Of a stretch of DNA of 64,000 bases, positions 41,659 through 52,090 are shown piece by piece; position 1 is the stretch's first letter, and the number at the start of each line of letters is the position of its first letter. The notes below the pieces were generated by a model. It had not been told where the DNA came from. It saw only the letters and a list, made by a program, of their open reading frames with translations, and searched no databases. Source of the stretch: Pseudomonas lalucatii (GTDB taxonomy: Bacteria; Pseudomonadota; Gammaproteobacteria; Pseudomonadales; Pseudomonadaceae); contig NZ_JADPMV010000001.1 in assembly GCF_018398425.1 (NCBI RefSeq), positions 62,001-126,000 on the forward strand. Direction: 5' to 3'. The position numbers were made by a program, and so were the translations under genes.

Positions 41659-43149
41659 TCAGTCGAACACGATGCCCTGGGCCAGCGGCAACTCGCGGGA
41701 GTAGTTGACCGTGTTGGTCTGCCGGCGCATGTAGGCCTTCCAGGCATCGGAGCCGGACTCGCGGCCGCCGCCGGTCTCCTTCTCGCCGCCGAAGGCGCCG
41801 CCGATCTCCGCACCGCTGGTGCCGATGTTGACGTTGGCGATGCCGCAGTCGCTGCCGGCGGCACTCTGGAACTGCTCGGCCTCGCGCATATCGGTGGTGA
41901 AGATGCACGACGACAGGCCCTGGGGGACCTCGTTGTTCAGGCGCAGGGCCTGGTCGAAGTCGCTGTAGCTCATCACGTAGAGGATCGGCGCGAAGGTCTC
42001 GTGGCGCACCACCTCGCTCTGCGCCGGCATCTCGACGATGGCCGGGCTGACGTAGTAGGCGTTCGGGAACTGCTCGGCCAGCTGACGCTCGCCGCCGAAC
42101 ACCTGGCCGCCCTCGGCGCGGGCCTTGTCCAGCGCCGCCTGCATGGCCTCGAAGCTGTGCTTGTCGATCAGCGGGCCGACCAGGTTGCCCTGCAGCGGGT
42201 GGCCGATGCGCACCTTGCTGTAGGCGACCTTGAGGCGGGCGACGATCTCGTCCTTGACCGACTCGTGGGCGATCAGCCGGCGCAGGGTGGTGCAGCGCTG
42301 GCCGGCGGTGCCGACCGCACCGAACAGGATGGCCCGCACGGCCATGTCCAGGTCGGCGCTGGGGGCCAGGATCATGGCGTTGTTGCCGCCCAGCTCGAGG
42401 ATGCTGCGGGCGAAGCGCGCCGCCACCTTGGGCGCCACCTCGCGGCCCATGCGGGTGCTGCCGGTGGCGCTGATCAGCGCCACGCGCGGGTCTTCCACCA
42501 GGGCGTCGCCGGCTTCGCGGTCGCCGATGATCAGCTGGCTGAGGCCCTCGGGGGCGTCGCCGAAGGCGGCCAGCGCCTGCTCGAACAGTGCCTGGCAGGC
42601 CAGGGCGGTCAGCGGGGTCTTCTCCGACGGCTTCCACAGCACCGCGTCGCCGCAGACCAGGGCCAGGGTGGTGTTCCAGGCCCAGACCGCCACCGGGAAG
42701 TTGAAGGCGCTGATGACGCCGACCACGCCGAGCGGCTGCCAGGTCTCGCGCATGTGGTGGCCCGGACGCTCGGAGGCGATGGTCAGGCCGTAGAGCTGGC
42801 GCGACAGGCCGACGGCGAAGTCGCAGATGTCGATCATCTCCTGCACTTCGCCCAGGCCTTCCTGGGTGATCTTGCCGGCTTCCCAGGACACCAGCTCGCC
42901 GAGGTCGGCCTTGTGCTTGCGCAGCACCTCGCCGAACAGGCGGATCAGCTCGCCACGGCGCGGCGCCGGCACGCTGCGCCAGGCCAGGAAGGCCTGCTCG
43001 GCGCGGGCGATCTTGGCCTGCACGGCGGCGCGGTCCTCGAGGCTGACCGAAGCGATCTGGCTGCCGTCGATCGGGGTGTGTACCGGGTAGTTGCCATTCT
43101 CCACTGCGTGGGCGCTAACCCCGAGGCGGCTCAGAAGTCCGTCAACCAT
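41659..43149 (-). CDS. amaB: L-2-aminoadipate semialdehyde/piperidine-6-carboxylate dehydrogenase AmaB
   Basis: AmaB (496 residues, ALDH7 family) oxidises 2-aminoadipate 6-semialdehyde, in equilibrium with piperidine-6-carboxylate, to L-2-aminoadipate with NAD(P) in the lysine (pipecolate) catabolic route. The aldehyde dehydrogenase catalytic Glu lies in LELGGNNA (near 265) and the Cys in GTAGQRCTTLRR (near 299), with NAFNFPVAVW-type cofactor motifs upstream. The start at 43149 (MVDGLLSRLGV) has GGAGAG upstream. It is divergent from a LysR gene, as in P. putida. Its neighbours supply steps before and after it, so it may also serve hydroxylysine breakdown. Confidence 0.93.
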   Translation of the reverse strand: MVDGLLSRLGVSAHAVENGNYPVHTPIDGSQIASVSLEDRAAVQAKIARAEQAFLAWRSVPAPRRGELIRLFGEVLRKHKADLGELVSWEAGKITQEGLGEVQEMIDICDFAVGLSRQLYGLTIASERPGHHMRETWQPLGVVGVISAFNFPVAVWAWNTTLALVCGDAVLWKPSEKTPLTALACQALFEQALAAFGDAPEGLSQLIIGDREAGDALVEDPRVALISATGSTRMGREVAPKVAARFARSILELGGNNAMILAPSADLDMAVRAILFGAVGTAGQRCTTLRRLIAHESVKDEIVARLKVAYSKVRIGHPLQGNLVGPLIDKHSFEAMQAALDKARAEGGQVFGGERQLAEQFPNAYYVSPAIVEMPAQSEVVRHETFAPILYVMSYSDFDQALRLNNEVPQGLSSCIFTTDMREAEQFQSAAGSDCGIANVNIGTSGAEIGGAFGGEKETGGGRESGSDAWKAYMRRQTNTVNYSRELPLAQGIVFD

Positions 43150-43303
43150 GGCTCTCTCCTGTATCTGGTCGTGGTTGAAAATTATGCTCGGGGTCAGTAT
43201 TAATCCTCCGCCTGGAGGGCAGCAAGCGAGCATTATTCGCCATGTCATTCCTTGGATTCATCGATTGGCCCATTCGCCGCCCTCAGCCTTCGCGAGATTT
43301 CCC

Positions 43304-44215
43304 ATGTCCAAACGCCTGATGCCGTCCATGGCCGCCCTGCAGTGCTTCGAGGCGGTGGCGCGCCACCTGAGCTTCACCCGCGCGGCCGAGGAGCTGTTCC
43401 TCACCCAGAGCGCGGTGAGCAAGCAGGTGGCGCAGCTCGAGGAGATGCTCCAGCACCTGCTGTTCCGCCGCATCCGCCGGCGCCTGCAGCTGACCCCGGC
43501 CGGCTCGCTGTACCTGACCGAGGTGAACAAGATCCTCAAGCAGGTGGAGATGTCCACCCACTACATCCTCTCCTACGGCGGCGAGACCGAGGTGCTCAAG
43601 GTGGCCACCCAACCGACCTTCGGCGCGCGCTGGCTGATCCCGCACCTCAAGGGCTTCGGCGCGGCCAACCCGAACATCCACCTGGATATCCGCAACGAAC
43701 TGGAACCCTTCGACCTGGTCCAGGCGCGGGCCGACGTGGTGTTCTTCTTCGGCCAGGGCACCTGGCCGGGGGCCGAATGCATCGAGCTGTTCGGCGAGCA
43801 GATGGTGCCGGTGTGCGCCCCGGACATCCTTCCCGCCGAGCCGCTGGTCAGCGCCCTGCAGCTCAGCGAGCGGGTGCTGCTGCAGTGCGCCTCGCGCCCC
43901 GAGGCCTGGCACGAGTGGTTCCAGGCCCAGGGCCTGCAGACCGAGCACAGCTACCACGGCCCGCGCTTCGAGACCTTCTACATGTGCATCCGCGCCGCCC
44001 AGTCCGGCTGCGGCGTGGCGCTGGTGCCGCGCTTTCTGGTGGAGGACGAACTGGCCGAGGGCAAGCTGGTGATTCCCTGGGACCACCCCCTGGCCAGCAG
44101 CGGCCGGCACTTTCTCGCCTACGCCGAGCACGCCGCCGAGGTGCCGAAGATCCGCGCCTTCGTCCGTTGGATCGAGGAGCAGGTGCGTCGCGAGTACGGC
44201 GCCGCCGGCCGCTGA
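43304..44215 (+). CDS. LysR-family regulator (GcvA-like), probable regulator of lysine catabolism
   Basis: The 303-residue protein has an N-terminal wHTH (residues about 8-66: ALQCFEAVARHLSFTRAAEELFLTQSAVSKQV) and a PBP2-type effector domain. It reads like the GcvA/AmpR subgroup. It is divergent from amaB across 154 bp and upstream of the aminotransferase-ydiJ genes. In P. putida a LysR gene also adjoins amaB. The co-inducer is unknown; 2-aminoadipate or a cyclic lysine intermediate is a reasonable guess. The 194 bp after it, up to the aminotransferase, contain a T8 run at 44266-44273 but no clear hairpin. Confidence 0.88.
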   Translation: MSKRLMPSMAALQCFEAVARHLSFTRAAEELFLTQSAVSKQVAQLEEMLQHLLFRRIRRRLQLTPAGSLYLTEVNKILKQVEMSTHYILSYGGETEVLKVATQPTFGARWLIPHLKGFGAANPNIHLDIRNELEPFDLVQARADVVFFFGQGTWPGAECIELFGEQMVPVCAPDILPAEPLVSALQLSERVLLQCASRPEAWHEWFQAQGLQTEHSYHGPRFETFYMCIRAAQSGCGVALVPRFLVEDELAEGKLVIPWDHPLASSGRHFLAYAEHAAEVPKIRAFVRWIEEQVRREYGAAGR

Positions 44216-44409
44216 GCCGTGCCCGGGCGGCGCTGACTCGGAAAAAAAGGAATAACTGACGCGTTTTTTTTCGTTTGTAGGCCGGCTTCCTCTCTCGCTT
44301 TCATAGTGGCCCCGCCCAACCGGCCAAGAGGACGCCCCATGCCTGCCCGCGAGAATGCCAGCCAACGCCCATCGACCTGCCGCCGCGACCGCGCCGCGGG
44401 AGCCCGCCC

Positions 44410-45660
44410 ATGAGCCAGGCGCCGATCAGCAATGCCCTGGGCATCGTCCACCCCATCAGCCTCAGCCACGGCCGCAACGCCGAGGTCTGGGACGTCTCGG
44501 GCAAGCGCTATATCGACTTCGTCGGCGGCATCGGCGTGCTCAACCTGGGCCACTGCCACCCGCAGGTCGTCGCGGCGGTACGCGAGCAGGCCGGCAAGCT
44601 GACCCACTCGGCCTTCAACGCCGTGCCCCACGAGGGCTACGGCCGCCTGATGGAGGCCCTGGCGCGCTTCGTGCCGGTCAGCTACCCGCTGTCCGGCATG
44701 CTCACCAACAGCGGCGCCGAGGCGGCGGAGAACGCACTCAAGCTGGTGCGCGCGGCGACCGGGCGCACGGCGGTGATCGCCTTCGACGGCGGCTTCCACG
44801 GGCGCACCCTGGCCACCCTCAACCTCAACGGCAAGGTGGCGCCCTACAAGCAGAAGGTCGGCGTGCTGCCGGGGCCGGTGTACCACCTGCCGTACCCCAG
44901 TGCCGACAACGGCGTCAGCCGCGAACAGGCCCTGGCGGCCATGGAGCGGCTGTTCAGCGTGGAGATCGACCGCGCCGAGGTGGCCTGCTTCATCGTCGAG
45001 CCGGTGCAGGGCGAGGGCGGCTTCCAGGCCCTGGATGCGGCCTTCGCCCAGGACCTGCGGCGCTTCTGCGATGCCCACGGCATCCTGCTGATCATCGACG
45101 AGATCCAGTCCGGCTTCGGCCGCAGCGGCCAGCGCTTCGCCTTCAGCCGCCTGGGCATCGAGCCGGACCTGCTGCTGCTGGGCAAGAGCATGGCCGGCGG
45201 CCTGCCCCTGGCGGCGGTGGTCGGCCGCCGCGAACTGATGGATGCGCTGCCCAAGGGCGGCCTCGGCGGCACCTACTCGGGCAACCCGATCGCCTGCGCC
45301 GCCGCCCTGGCGACCCTGGAGGCGATGAGCGACAGCAACCTGGCGACCTGGGGCGAGCTGCAGGAAAGCACCATCCTCGCCCGCTACACCAGCTGGCAGC
45401 AGGCGCCCTGGGCGGCTGCCATCGGCCGCCTGAGCGGGGTCGGCGCCATGCGCGGCATCGAGCTGCGCAGCGCCACGGGCGGCCCCGGCAGCGAGCGCCT
45501 GGCCAGCCTGCTGGCCGCTGCCCGCGAGCAGGGCCTGCTGCTGATGCCCAGCGGCCAGCACCGGCACATCATCCGCCTGCTGGCGCCGCTGACCACCGAG
45601 CGGGCGATTCTCGACGAGGGCTTCGACCTCTTCGAGCATTGTCTGGCGCGGCTGGGCTGA
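44410..45660 (+). CDS. Class-III aminotransferase, probable L-2-aminoadipate aminotransferase
   Basis: This PLP enzyme (416 residues, fold type I, GabT/ArgD-like) moves an amino group to 2-oxoglutarate. Typical motifs are NSGAEAAENALKLVRA (near 97), FHGRTLATL (near 129), IIDEIQSGFGRSG (near 228) and the PLP lysine in LLGKSMAGGLPLAAV (near 259). Alone it would be called a 4-aminobutyrate aminotransferase. Its place between amaB/LysR and a D-2-hydroxyglutarate dehydrogenase, and the presence of hglS in the window, point to 2-aminoadipate as substrate (product 2-oxoadipate). It ends 4 bp before ydiJ. Confidence 0.85.
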   Translation: MSQAPISNALGIVHPISLSHGRNAEVWDVSGKRYIDFVGGIGVLNLGHCHPQVVAAVREQAGKLTHSAFNAVPHEGYGRLMEALARFVPVSYPLSGMLTNSGAEAAENALKLVRAATGRTAVIAFDGGFHGRTLATLNLNGKVAPYKQKVGVLPGPVYHLPYPSADNGVSREQALAAMERLFSVEIDRAEVACFIVEPVQGEGGFQALDAAFAQDLRRFCDAHGILLIIDEIQSGFGRSGQRFAFSRLGIEPDLLLLGKSMAGGLPLAAVVGRRELMDALPKGGLGGTYSGNPIACAAALATLEAMSDSNLATWGELQESTILARYTSWQQAPWAAAIGRLSGVGAMRGIELRSATGGPGSERLASLLAAAREQGLLLMPSGQHRHIIRLLAPLTTERAILDEGFDLFEHCLARLG

Positions 45661-45664
45661 GCCG

Positions 45665-48600
45665 ATGATCGCCCGCCTGCCGCCACCGGCACCGCCAGCC
45701 GCGCGCTATCGCGAGTTTCTCGAAGCCCTGGTGGCCGCCGGCTTCCAGGGTGAGATCGCCGTCGATCACGCCACCCGCACCGTGCTGGCCACCGACAACT
45801 CGATCTACCAGCGCCTGCCCCAGGCCGCGGTGTTCCCCCGCGACGCGGCGGACGTGCAACGCCTGGCGCGGCTGGCCGGCGAGGCGCGCTTTCGCCAGGT
45901 GACCCTGACCCCGCGCGGCGGCGGCACCGGCACCAACGGCCAGTCCCTGAGCGACGGCCTGCTGGTGGACCTGTCGCGGCATATGAATCGCATCCTCGAG
46001 ATCGATGTCGCGGGGCGCTGGGCGCGGGTGCAGGCCGGGGTGGTCAAGGACCAGCTCAATGCCGCGCTCCGGCCCCACGGGCTGTTCTTCGCCCCGGAGC
46101 TGTCCACCTCCAGCCGCGCCACCCTGGGCGGCATGATCAACACCGACGCCAGCGGCCAGGGCAGCTGCACCTACGGCAAGACCCGCGACCACGTGCTGGA
46201 GCTGCACAGCCTGCTGCTCGGCGGCGAGGCCCTGCACAGCCGGGCGCTGGACGCCGCCGAGCTGGCCGCCGCGTGCGCCCGCGGCGACCGCGTCGGCGCC
46301 GTGTACCGCTGCGCCCGCGCCATCGCCGACGAGCAGGCCGCGCTGATCGCCGCGCGCTTCCCGCCGCTGAACCGCTGCCTGACCGGCTACGACCTGGCCC
46401 ACCTGCGCGAGGCGGACGGCCGCTTCAACCTCAACAGCCTGCTGTGCGGCGCCGAGGGCTCCCTCGGCCTGGTGGTGGAGGCCAAGCTCAACCTGCTGCC
46501 GATTCCGCGCCACAGCCTGCTGCTCAACGTGCGCTACGCCAGCTTCATGGACGCCCTGGGCGATGCCCGGGCGCTGATGGCCCGGGCGCCGCTGTCGATC
46601 GAGACGGTGGACTCGCGGGTGCTGCAACTGGCCATGCAGGACATCGTCTGGCATGGCGTGGCCGAGTACTTTCCCGATGACCCGCAGCGCCCGACCCTGG
46701 GCATCAACCTGATCGAGTTCTGTGGCGACGACGAGGACGAGCTGGCGCAGCGGGTCGCGGCCTTCATCGAGCACCTGCGCATCGATCGCTCGGTCGAGCG
46801 CCTGGGCCATACCCTGGCCCGGGGCGCCGCGGCGGTGGCGCGGGTCTATGCCATGCGCAAGCGCGCCGTGGGCCTGCTCGGCAACGTGGCGGGGGAGGCG
46901 CGGCCGCAGCCCTTCGTCGAGGATTGCGCGGTGCCGCCCGAGCGGCTGCCGGCCTTCATCGCCGAGTTCCGCGCGCTGCTCGACGGCCATGGCCTGGCCT
47001 ACGGCATGTTCGGCCACGTCGATGCCGGCGTGCTGCACGTGCGCCCGGCCCTGGACATGAAGGATGCCGCCCAGGCCGCCCTGGTGCGGCCGCTCAGCGA
47101 TGCCGTGGCGGCGCTCACCCGCAAGTACGGCGGGCTGCTCTGGGGCGAGCACGGCAAGGGCCTGCGCTCGGCCTACGCGCCGCAGTTCTTCGGCGAGCTG
47201 TACCCGGCGCTGCAGGCGCTGAAGGCGGCGTTCGACCCGCACAACCAGCTCAATCCGGGCAAGATCGCCACGCCCCTGGGCGCCGACGCGCACCTGCTGG
47301 CAGTCGATGAGGTGCCGCTGCGCGGCGAGTTCGACCGGCAGATCGATGCGCGCATCTGGCGCAGCTACCAGGGCGGGCTGCACTGCAACGGCAACGGTGC
47401 CTGCTACAACCACGACCCCGACGACGCCATGTGCCCCTCGTGGAAGGCCACGCGCCGGCGCGAGCAGTCGCCCAAGGGCCGCGCCGCGCTGATCCGCGAA
47501 TGGCTGCGCCTGCAGGGCGAGCAGGGCGTCGACGTGCTGGCCAGCGCCGAGGCCATCCGCGCCGGCCGGGGGCCTGGGCTGTGGCGGCGGCTGCGCAACA
47601 GCCAGGGGCGCAGCCGCGACCAGGCGGATTTCTCCCACGAGGTCTACGACGCCATGGCCGGCTGCCTGGCGTGCAAGTCCTGCGCCGGGCAGTGCCCGGT
47701 CAAGGTCGACGTGCCGGAGTTCCGCGCACGCTTTCTCGAGCTGTACCACGGCCGCTACCTGCGCCCGGCCAAGGACTACCTGATCGGCTCCCTGGAATTC
47801 AGCCTGCCGTACCTGGCCCGCGTGCCGGGCCTGTACAACGCGCTGCTGGCGGCGCGGCCCGTGCGCCACCTGCTGCAGCGCGCCGGGCTGGTCGACAGCC
47901 CGCCGTTCAGCCGCCTGGACCTCGCCCCGGTGCTGGCCCGCTGGCGGGTGCGCACGGCCACCCCGGCGGCGCTGGCGGCCCTGACCGCGGAGCAGCGTCG
48001 GCGCAGCGTGGTGCTGGTGCAGGACGCCTTCACCCGCTACTTCGAGACGCCGCTGCTGGCCGACTGGATCGAGCTGATCGGCCGCCTGGGCTACGCCGTC
48101 TACCTGGCGCCCTACGCCGCCAACGGCAAGCCGCTGCAGGTGCAGGGCTTTCTCGGCGCCTTCGCCAGGGTGGCCCGGCGCAGCGCCGCCCGGCTGCGCG
48201 CCCTGGCCGAGCAGGGCGTGCCCCTGGTCGGTCTGGACCCGGCCATGACCCTGGTCTACCGCCAGGAATACCCCAAGCTGCTCGGCGCCGAGGCCTGCCC
48301 GAACGTGGCCCTGCCCCAGGAATGGCTGGCCCGGGTGCTGCCCGCCACGCCGGCCTGGGCCGGCGACGGCGGCGAGACCTACCAGCTGCTCGACCACTGC
48401 ACCGAGAAGAGCAACGCGCCGGCCGCCAGCGCCCTGTGGGCCGAGCTGTTCCGGCGTTGCGGCCTGGGCCTGGAGCAGCCGCCCAGCGGCTGCTGCGGCA
48501 TGGCCGGCACCTATGGCCACGAGCGCCGCAACCTGGCCACGTCCCGGGCCATCTACCGGCTGTCCTGGGCGCCCCGGGTGCAGGCCGGGGCCGGGGCAGG

Positions 48601-48721
48601 GCGCCTGCTGGCCAGCGGCTATTCCTGCCGCAGCCAGGTCAAGCGCCTGGACCAGCAGGCGCTGGCCCACCCGCTGCAGGCGCTGCTGGCGCAACTGCGC
48701 CGCTTCCAGGCTGGCCAATAG
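45665..48721 (+). CDS. ydiJ: FAD/iron-sulfur D-2-hydroxyglutarate dehydrogenase (YdiJ-type)
   Basis: The 1018-residue oxidoreductase has an FAD_binding_4 domain at about 50-250 (TLTPRGGGTGTNGQSL pyrophosphate loop), an FAD-oxidase C-terminal domain at about 270-530, and an iron-sulfur module with cysteines in CNGNGACYN (near 575) and GCLACKSCAGQCPVKVDV (near 665). A CCG-type heterodisulfide-reductase-like tail follows (GCCGMAGTYGHE, near 940). E. coli YdiJ of the same architecture oxidises D-2-hydroxyglutarate to 2-oxoglutarate. That product is what HglS makes, so the gene plausibly completes the lysine route. The start is 4 bp after the aminotransferase stop. Confidence 0.88.
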   Translation: MIARLPPPAPPAARYREFLEALVAAGFQGEIAVDHATRTVLATDNSIYQRLPQAAVFPRDAADVQRLARLAGEARFRQVTLTPRGGGTGTNGQSLSDGLLVDLSRHMNRILEIDVAGRWARVQAGVVKDQLNAALRPHGLFFAPELSTSSRATLGGMINTDASGQGSCTYGKTRDHVLELHSLLLGGEALHSRALDAAELAAACARGDRVGAVYRCARAIADEQAALIAARFPPLNRCLTGYDLAHLREADGRFNLNSLLCGAEGSLGLVVEAKLNLLPIPRHSLLLNVRYASFMDALGDARALMARAPLSIETVDSRVLQLAMQDIVWHGVAEYFPDDPQRPTLGINLIEFCGDDEDELAQRVAAFIEHLRIDRSVERLGHTLARGAAAVARVYAMRKRAVGLLGNVAGEARPQPFVEDCAVPPERLPAFIAEFRALLDGHGLAYGMFGHVDAGVLHVRPALDMKDAAQAALVRPLSDAVAALTRKYGGLLWGEHGKGLRSAYAPQFFGELYPALQALKAAFDPHNQLNPGKIATPLGADAHLLAVDEVPLRGEFDRQIDARIWRSYQGGLHCNGNGACYNHDPDDAMCPSWKATRRREQSPKGRAALIREWLRLQGEQGVDVLASAEAIRAGRGPGLWRRLRNSQGRSRDQADFSHEVYDAMAGCLACKSCAGQCPVKVDVPEFRARFLELYHGRYLRPAKDYLIGSLEFSLPYLARVPGLYNALLAARPVRHLLQRAGLVDSPPFSRLDLAPVLARWRVRTATPAALAALTAEQRRRSVVLVQDAFTRYFETPLLADWIELIGRLGYAVYLAPYAANGKPLQVQGFLGAFARVARRSAARLRALAEQGVPLVGLDPAMTLVYRQEYPKLLGAEACPNVALPQEWLARVLPATPAWAGDGGETYQLLDHCTEKSNAPAASALWAELFRRCGLGLEQPPSGCCGMAGTYGHERRNLATSRAIYRLSWAPRVQAGAGAGRLLASGYSCRSQVKRLDQQALAHPLQALLAQLRRFQAGQ

Positions 48722-48770
48722 CCGGCGCGGGCCTGTGCCTCGGGCGCGCCGGCGGCAGTCCAGTTAATTC

Positions 48771-48796
48771 AGGCGCGGCCGGCCGAGCGGCCGCGC
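48771..48796 (+). other. Strong GC-rich hairpin before the DUF3422 gene
   Basis: GGCGCGGCCG and CGGCCGCGCC form a perfect 10 bp stem around GCCGAG, without a T-tract. Possible mRNA stabiliser or attenuator between ydiJ and the next gene. Confidence 0.5.
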
Positions 48797-48816
48797 CCCT
48801 GTCCCGGAGCCCCCTG

Positions 48817-50049
48817 ATGCACCCGCTGAGAGAGAGCCTGCACGAAGAGCTGCACGCGCGGCCGTCGATCTACTTCGACGGCCCGGCCCACGTCTACCAC
48901 TTCGCCCTGCTGGACCACGGCCAGTCGCTGGAGGGCATCGTCCGCCGCCTCGACGAGCTGGCCGACAACCCCGGCCGCGGCGTGCAGCGCCACGGCCTGC
49001 TGCGCATCGCCGGCCACCCCTTCAAGTGGGAGCGCCACAGCGAGTTCCTCTCGCTGACCTGGGTGGTGCCGCTGCAGCCCGGCGACAGCCGCTGGGCCGA
49101 GTTGCCGCAACCGCTGCGCGGCCTGCTCGACGCCCACCGCGAGCTGATCATCAACGCCCTGGTGATCCTCGTGGAAAACCAGCAGGACGCCGCCCAGGCC
49201 CCGGCCGGCTACGGCTTCAAGGACCCGGCCGGCTCCCACATCGGCGGCGGCGACGCCACGGTGTGGAGCGACTTCCGCCTCTCGGCCCAGGGCTTCAACC
49301 GCCTGCTGCTGGTCAACCGCGGCCTCAACGCCTACCGCCTGGGGCGCATGATCCGCCGCCTGGTGGAGATCGAGACCTACCGCATGCTGGCCTCCCTGGG
49401 CCTGCCGGCGGCCCAGGAACTCGACACCACCCTGCAGGAGCTGGACCGCGAGCTGATCCGCATCGCCGAGGGCAACGCCTGCGCCGACAGCGCCCAGGCC
49501 AAGGCCCTGCTCGATGGCCTCACCGCCCTGTCGGCGCGGCTGATGCGCTGCTCGGCGAGCAACCGGCCGCGCTTCAGCGCCACCGCCGCCTATGCGCAGA
49601 TCGTCTTCGAGCGCATCGCCGAACTGCGCGAGAGCCACGTCGGCGAGCATCAGCGCCTCGGCGTGTTTCTCGAGCGACGCTTCAAACCCAGCGTGCGCTA
49701 CTGCGCCGCCACCGAACAGCGCCTCGACCGCCTGGCCGCCGGCATCGCCAACCTCGGCGAACTGCTGCAGGCCAAGGCCCAGGTGGAAGTGGAGGAGCAG
49801 AACTCGAAGATCCTCGCAAGCCTCAACGCCCGCACCCACACCCAGCTGAAGATCCAGAAGGCGGTGGAGGGCTTCTCGCTGATCGCCATCAGCTACTACC
49901 TGATCGGCCTGCTGAAGATGACCCTGGAGGGCCTGGGGGCTTTGGGCTCGCCGCTGTCCGGCAAGGTGCTGTTCGCCCTGCTGGCGCCGCTGTTCCTGCT
50001 GACCCTGGTGCTGCTGGCGCGGCGCCTCAAGCAGGCGGCGCGGCACTAG
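48817..50049 (+). CDS. DUF3422 family membrane protein
   Basis: The 410-residue protein opens with HPLRESLHEELHARPSIYF, the characteristic start of DUF3422. A soluble N-terminal region is followed by long helical segments (about 190-340) and two C-terminal membrane helices (about 350-370 and 385-402) ending in a basic tail. The function is unknown. It follows ydiJ by 95 bp on the same strand and may be co-transcribed, so a link to amino-acid catabolism is possible but only positional. Confidence 0.85.
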   Translation: MHPLRESLHEELHARPSIYFDGPAHVYHFALLDHGQSLEGIVRRLDELADNPGRGVQRHGLLRIAGHPFKWERHSEFLSLTWVVPLQPGDSRWAELPQPLRGLLDAHRELIINALVILVENQQDAAQAPAGYGFKDPAGSHIGGGDATVWSDFRLSAQGFNRLLLVNRGLNAYRLGRMIRRLVEIETYRMLASLGLPAAQELDTTLQELDRELIRIAEGNACADSAQAKALLDGLTALSARLMRCSASNRPRFSATAAYAQIVFERIAELRESHVGEHQRLGVFLERRFKPSVRYCAATEQRLDRLAAGIANLGELLQAKAQVEVEEQNSKILASLNARTHTQLKIQKAVEGFSLIAISYYLIGLLKMTLEGLGALGSPLSGKVLFALLAPLFLLTLVLLARRLKQAARH

Positions 50050-50151
50050 GTTCTATACGAAAAGTGCCCGCGCTCGACGATTTTTCGTACAGAGCCCGGG
50101 GCAGGGCGGCTAGTGCCGCTGGGCACTTGCGGTCCCGCGGCGCGGAGAAAA

Positions 50152-50172
50152 CCCGCCGGAGCACCCGGCGGG
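50152..50172 (-). terminator. Terminator of the minus-strand two-gene operon
   Basis: On the minus strand CCCGCCGG, loop, CCGGCGGG is followed by TTTTCTCC. It lies about 28 bp after the stop of the 98-residue gene. It could also slow plus-strand read-through from the DUF3422 gene. Confidence 0.75.
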
Positions 50173-50199
50173 CTGTTCGTGCGCAGGTCGACGGCCGGC

Positions 50200-50496
50200 C
50201 TACAGCTGCAGGCAGGTCTTCCTGGCCTGGTGATTGCCGCCGAACGGCGAACACAGGCGCTGATGTACCCGGCTGAGGAAGCCGATCTCGAACGCCCGGC
50301 GCTGCGCCCCAGGGGGCAGCGCGTCGCGCTCGATGATCAGGTTGGCCCACAGCCAGCCGCTGTCGTCGTTGCTCAACCAGGCCTGGGCGCTGGCCACGCC
50401 CCGCTCGAAGGCCTCGTGGCAGTTCACCGGCCACTTGATGATCGCGCCGCGATGGCCGTCGTGGGTTGGCAGATGGCTGGTGCAGGGTCTATTCAT
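50200..50496 (-). CDS. Small protein, possibly QslA-like
   Basis: This is a 98-residue soluble protein. Its pattern (an early WPVNCHEAFERGVASAQAWL helix, a central LPPGAQRRAFEIGFLSRVHQRL helix) resembles my recollection of the QslA family of small quorum-sensing anti-activators in Pseudomonas. I cannot confirm this without a search. It overlaps the preceding 91-residue gene by 8 bp, so the two are translationally coupled. The operon has been separated from its leader by an IS element. Confidence 0.55.
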   Translation of the reverse strand: MNRPCTSHLPTHDGHRGAIIKWPVNCHEAFERGVASAQAWLSNDDSGWLWANLIIERDALPPGAQRRAFEIGFLSRVHQRLCSPFGGNHQARKTCLQL

Positions 50497-50764
50497 CGCC
50501 AGCCCTCCCGTGGGCCTGGGCCAACGAGCGGCGGTACAGCACCAGCACCTCGTTCAGCAGCGCGCGGGCGCTGTCGCAGGCCTCATGCAGCGGCCTCGCG
50601 CCGGGGTTGGACGCCTCCATGCGCGCCAGGATGGCGAACAGCCTATGTAGCATCGCCACCCGTATCTCGGCCGCCGCCTGGAAATGGCAGCCCTGGCCAT
50701 CGGGGCAATCGAGTGGTGCGCAGCGTTTGGGGAAGGGAACGACAACGGCGTTTAATCTAGTCAT
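50489..50764 (-). CDS. Small hypothetical protein, first gene of the C4-linked operon
   Basis: The 91-residue protein has a Pro/Cys-containing N-terminus (LNAVVVPFPKRCAPLDCPDGQGC) and a helical remainder. I do not recognise the family. The ATG at 50764 is now only 2 bp from the end of an IS3 element. Its original ribosome binding site (GGAGG) sits on the far side of the element at about 52010 and would have been 6 bases upstream. In the present state the gene lacks any visible ribosome binding site or promoter of its own unless the IS supplies an outward one. Confidence 0.65.
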   Translation of the reverse strand: MTRLNAVVVPFPKRCAPLDCPDGQGCHFQAAAEIRVAMLHRLFAILARMEASNPGARPLHEACDSARALLNEVLVLYRRSLAQAHGRAGDE

Positions 50765-50830
50765 GATGTAGTGGTCTACTGATCCCGGACACCGATTTAG
50801 GCGAAAATCCTCGCCATTAAGAGGTGTCCG

Positions 50831-51993
<1,163 letters not shown>

Positions 51994-52001
51994 CCACTAC
52001 A

Positions 52002-52081
52002 TGACGCACCTCCAGGCAGGAGGCGAACGACAAGACGAACAGCCCAAGGTGGAGCCCTTGGGTAAAAGGTGGATAGCGCAT
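52002..52081 (-). pseudogene. Leader ORF of the C4-controlled operon, cut by the IS
   Basis: On the minus strand an ATG at 52081 opens a hydrophobic leader peptide (MRYPPFTQGLHLGLFVLSF..., 27 residues to the IS edge). In the uninterrupted DNA it would end at a TAG overlapping the ATG of the 91-residue gene (ATGACTAG), with that gene's GGAGG inside the leader end. This indicates translational coupling. The IS now replaces the last codons, and the frame runs 10 residues into the element. Confidence 0.65.
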
Positions 52082-52090
52082 TTTCCTTAT

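Noticed and set aside
45569..48718. A 1049-codon open frame on the minus strand
   Set aside because: It is antisense to the ydiJ gene, with the same low-complexity composition and no recognisable motif.
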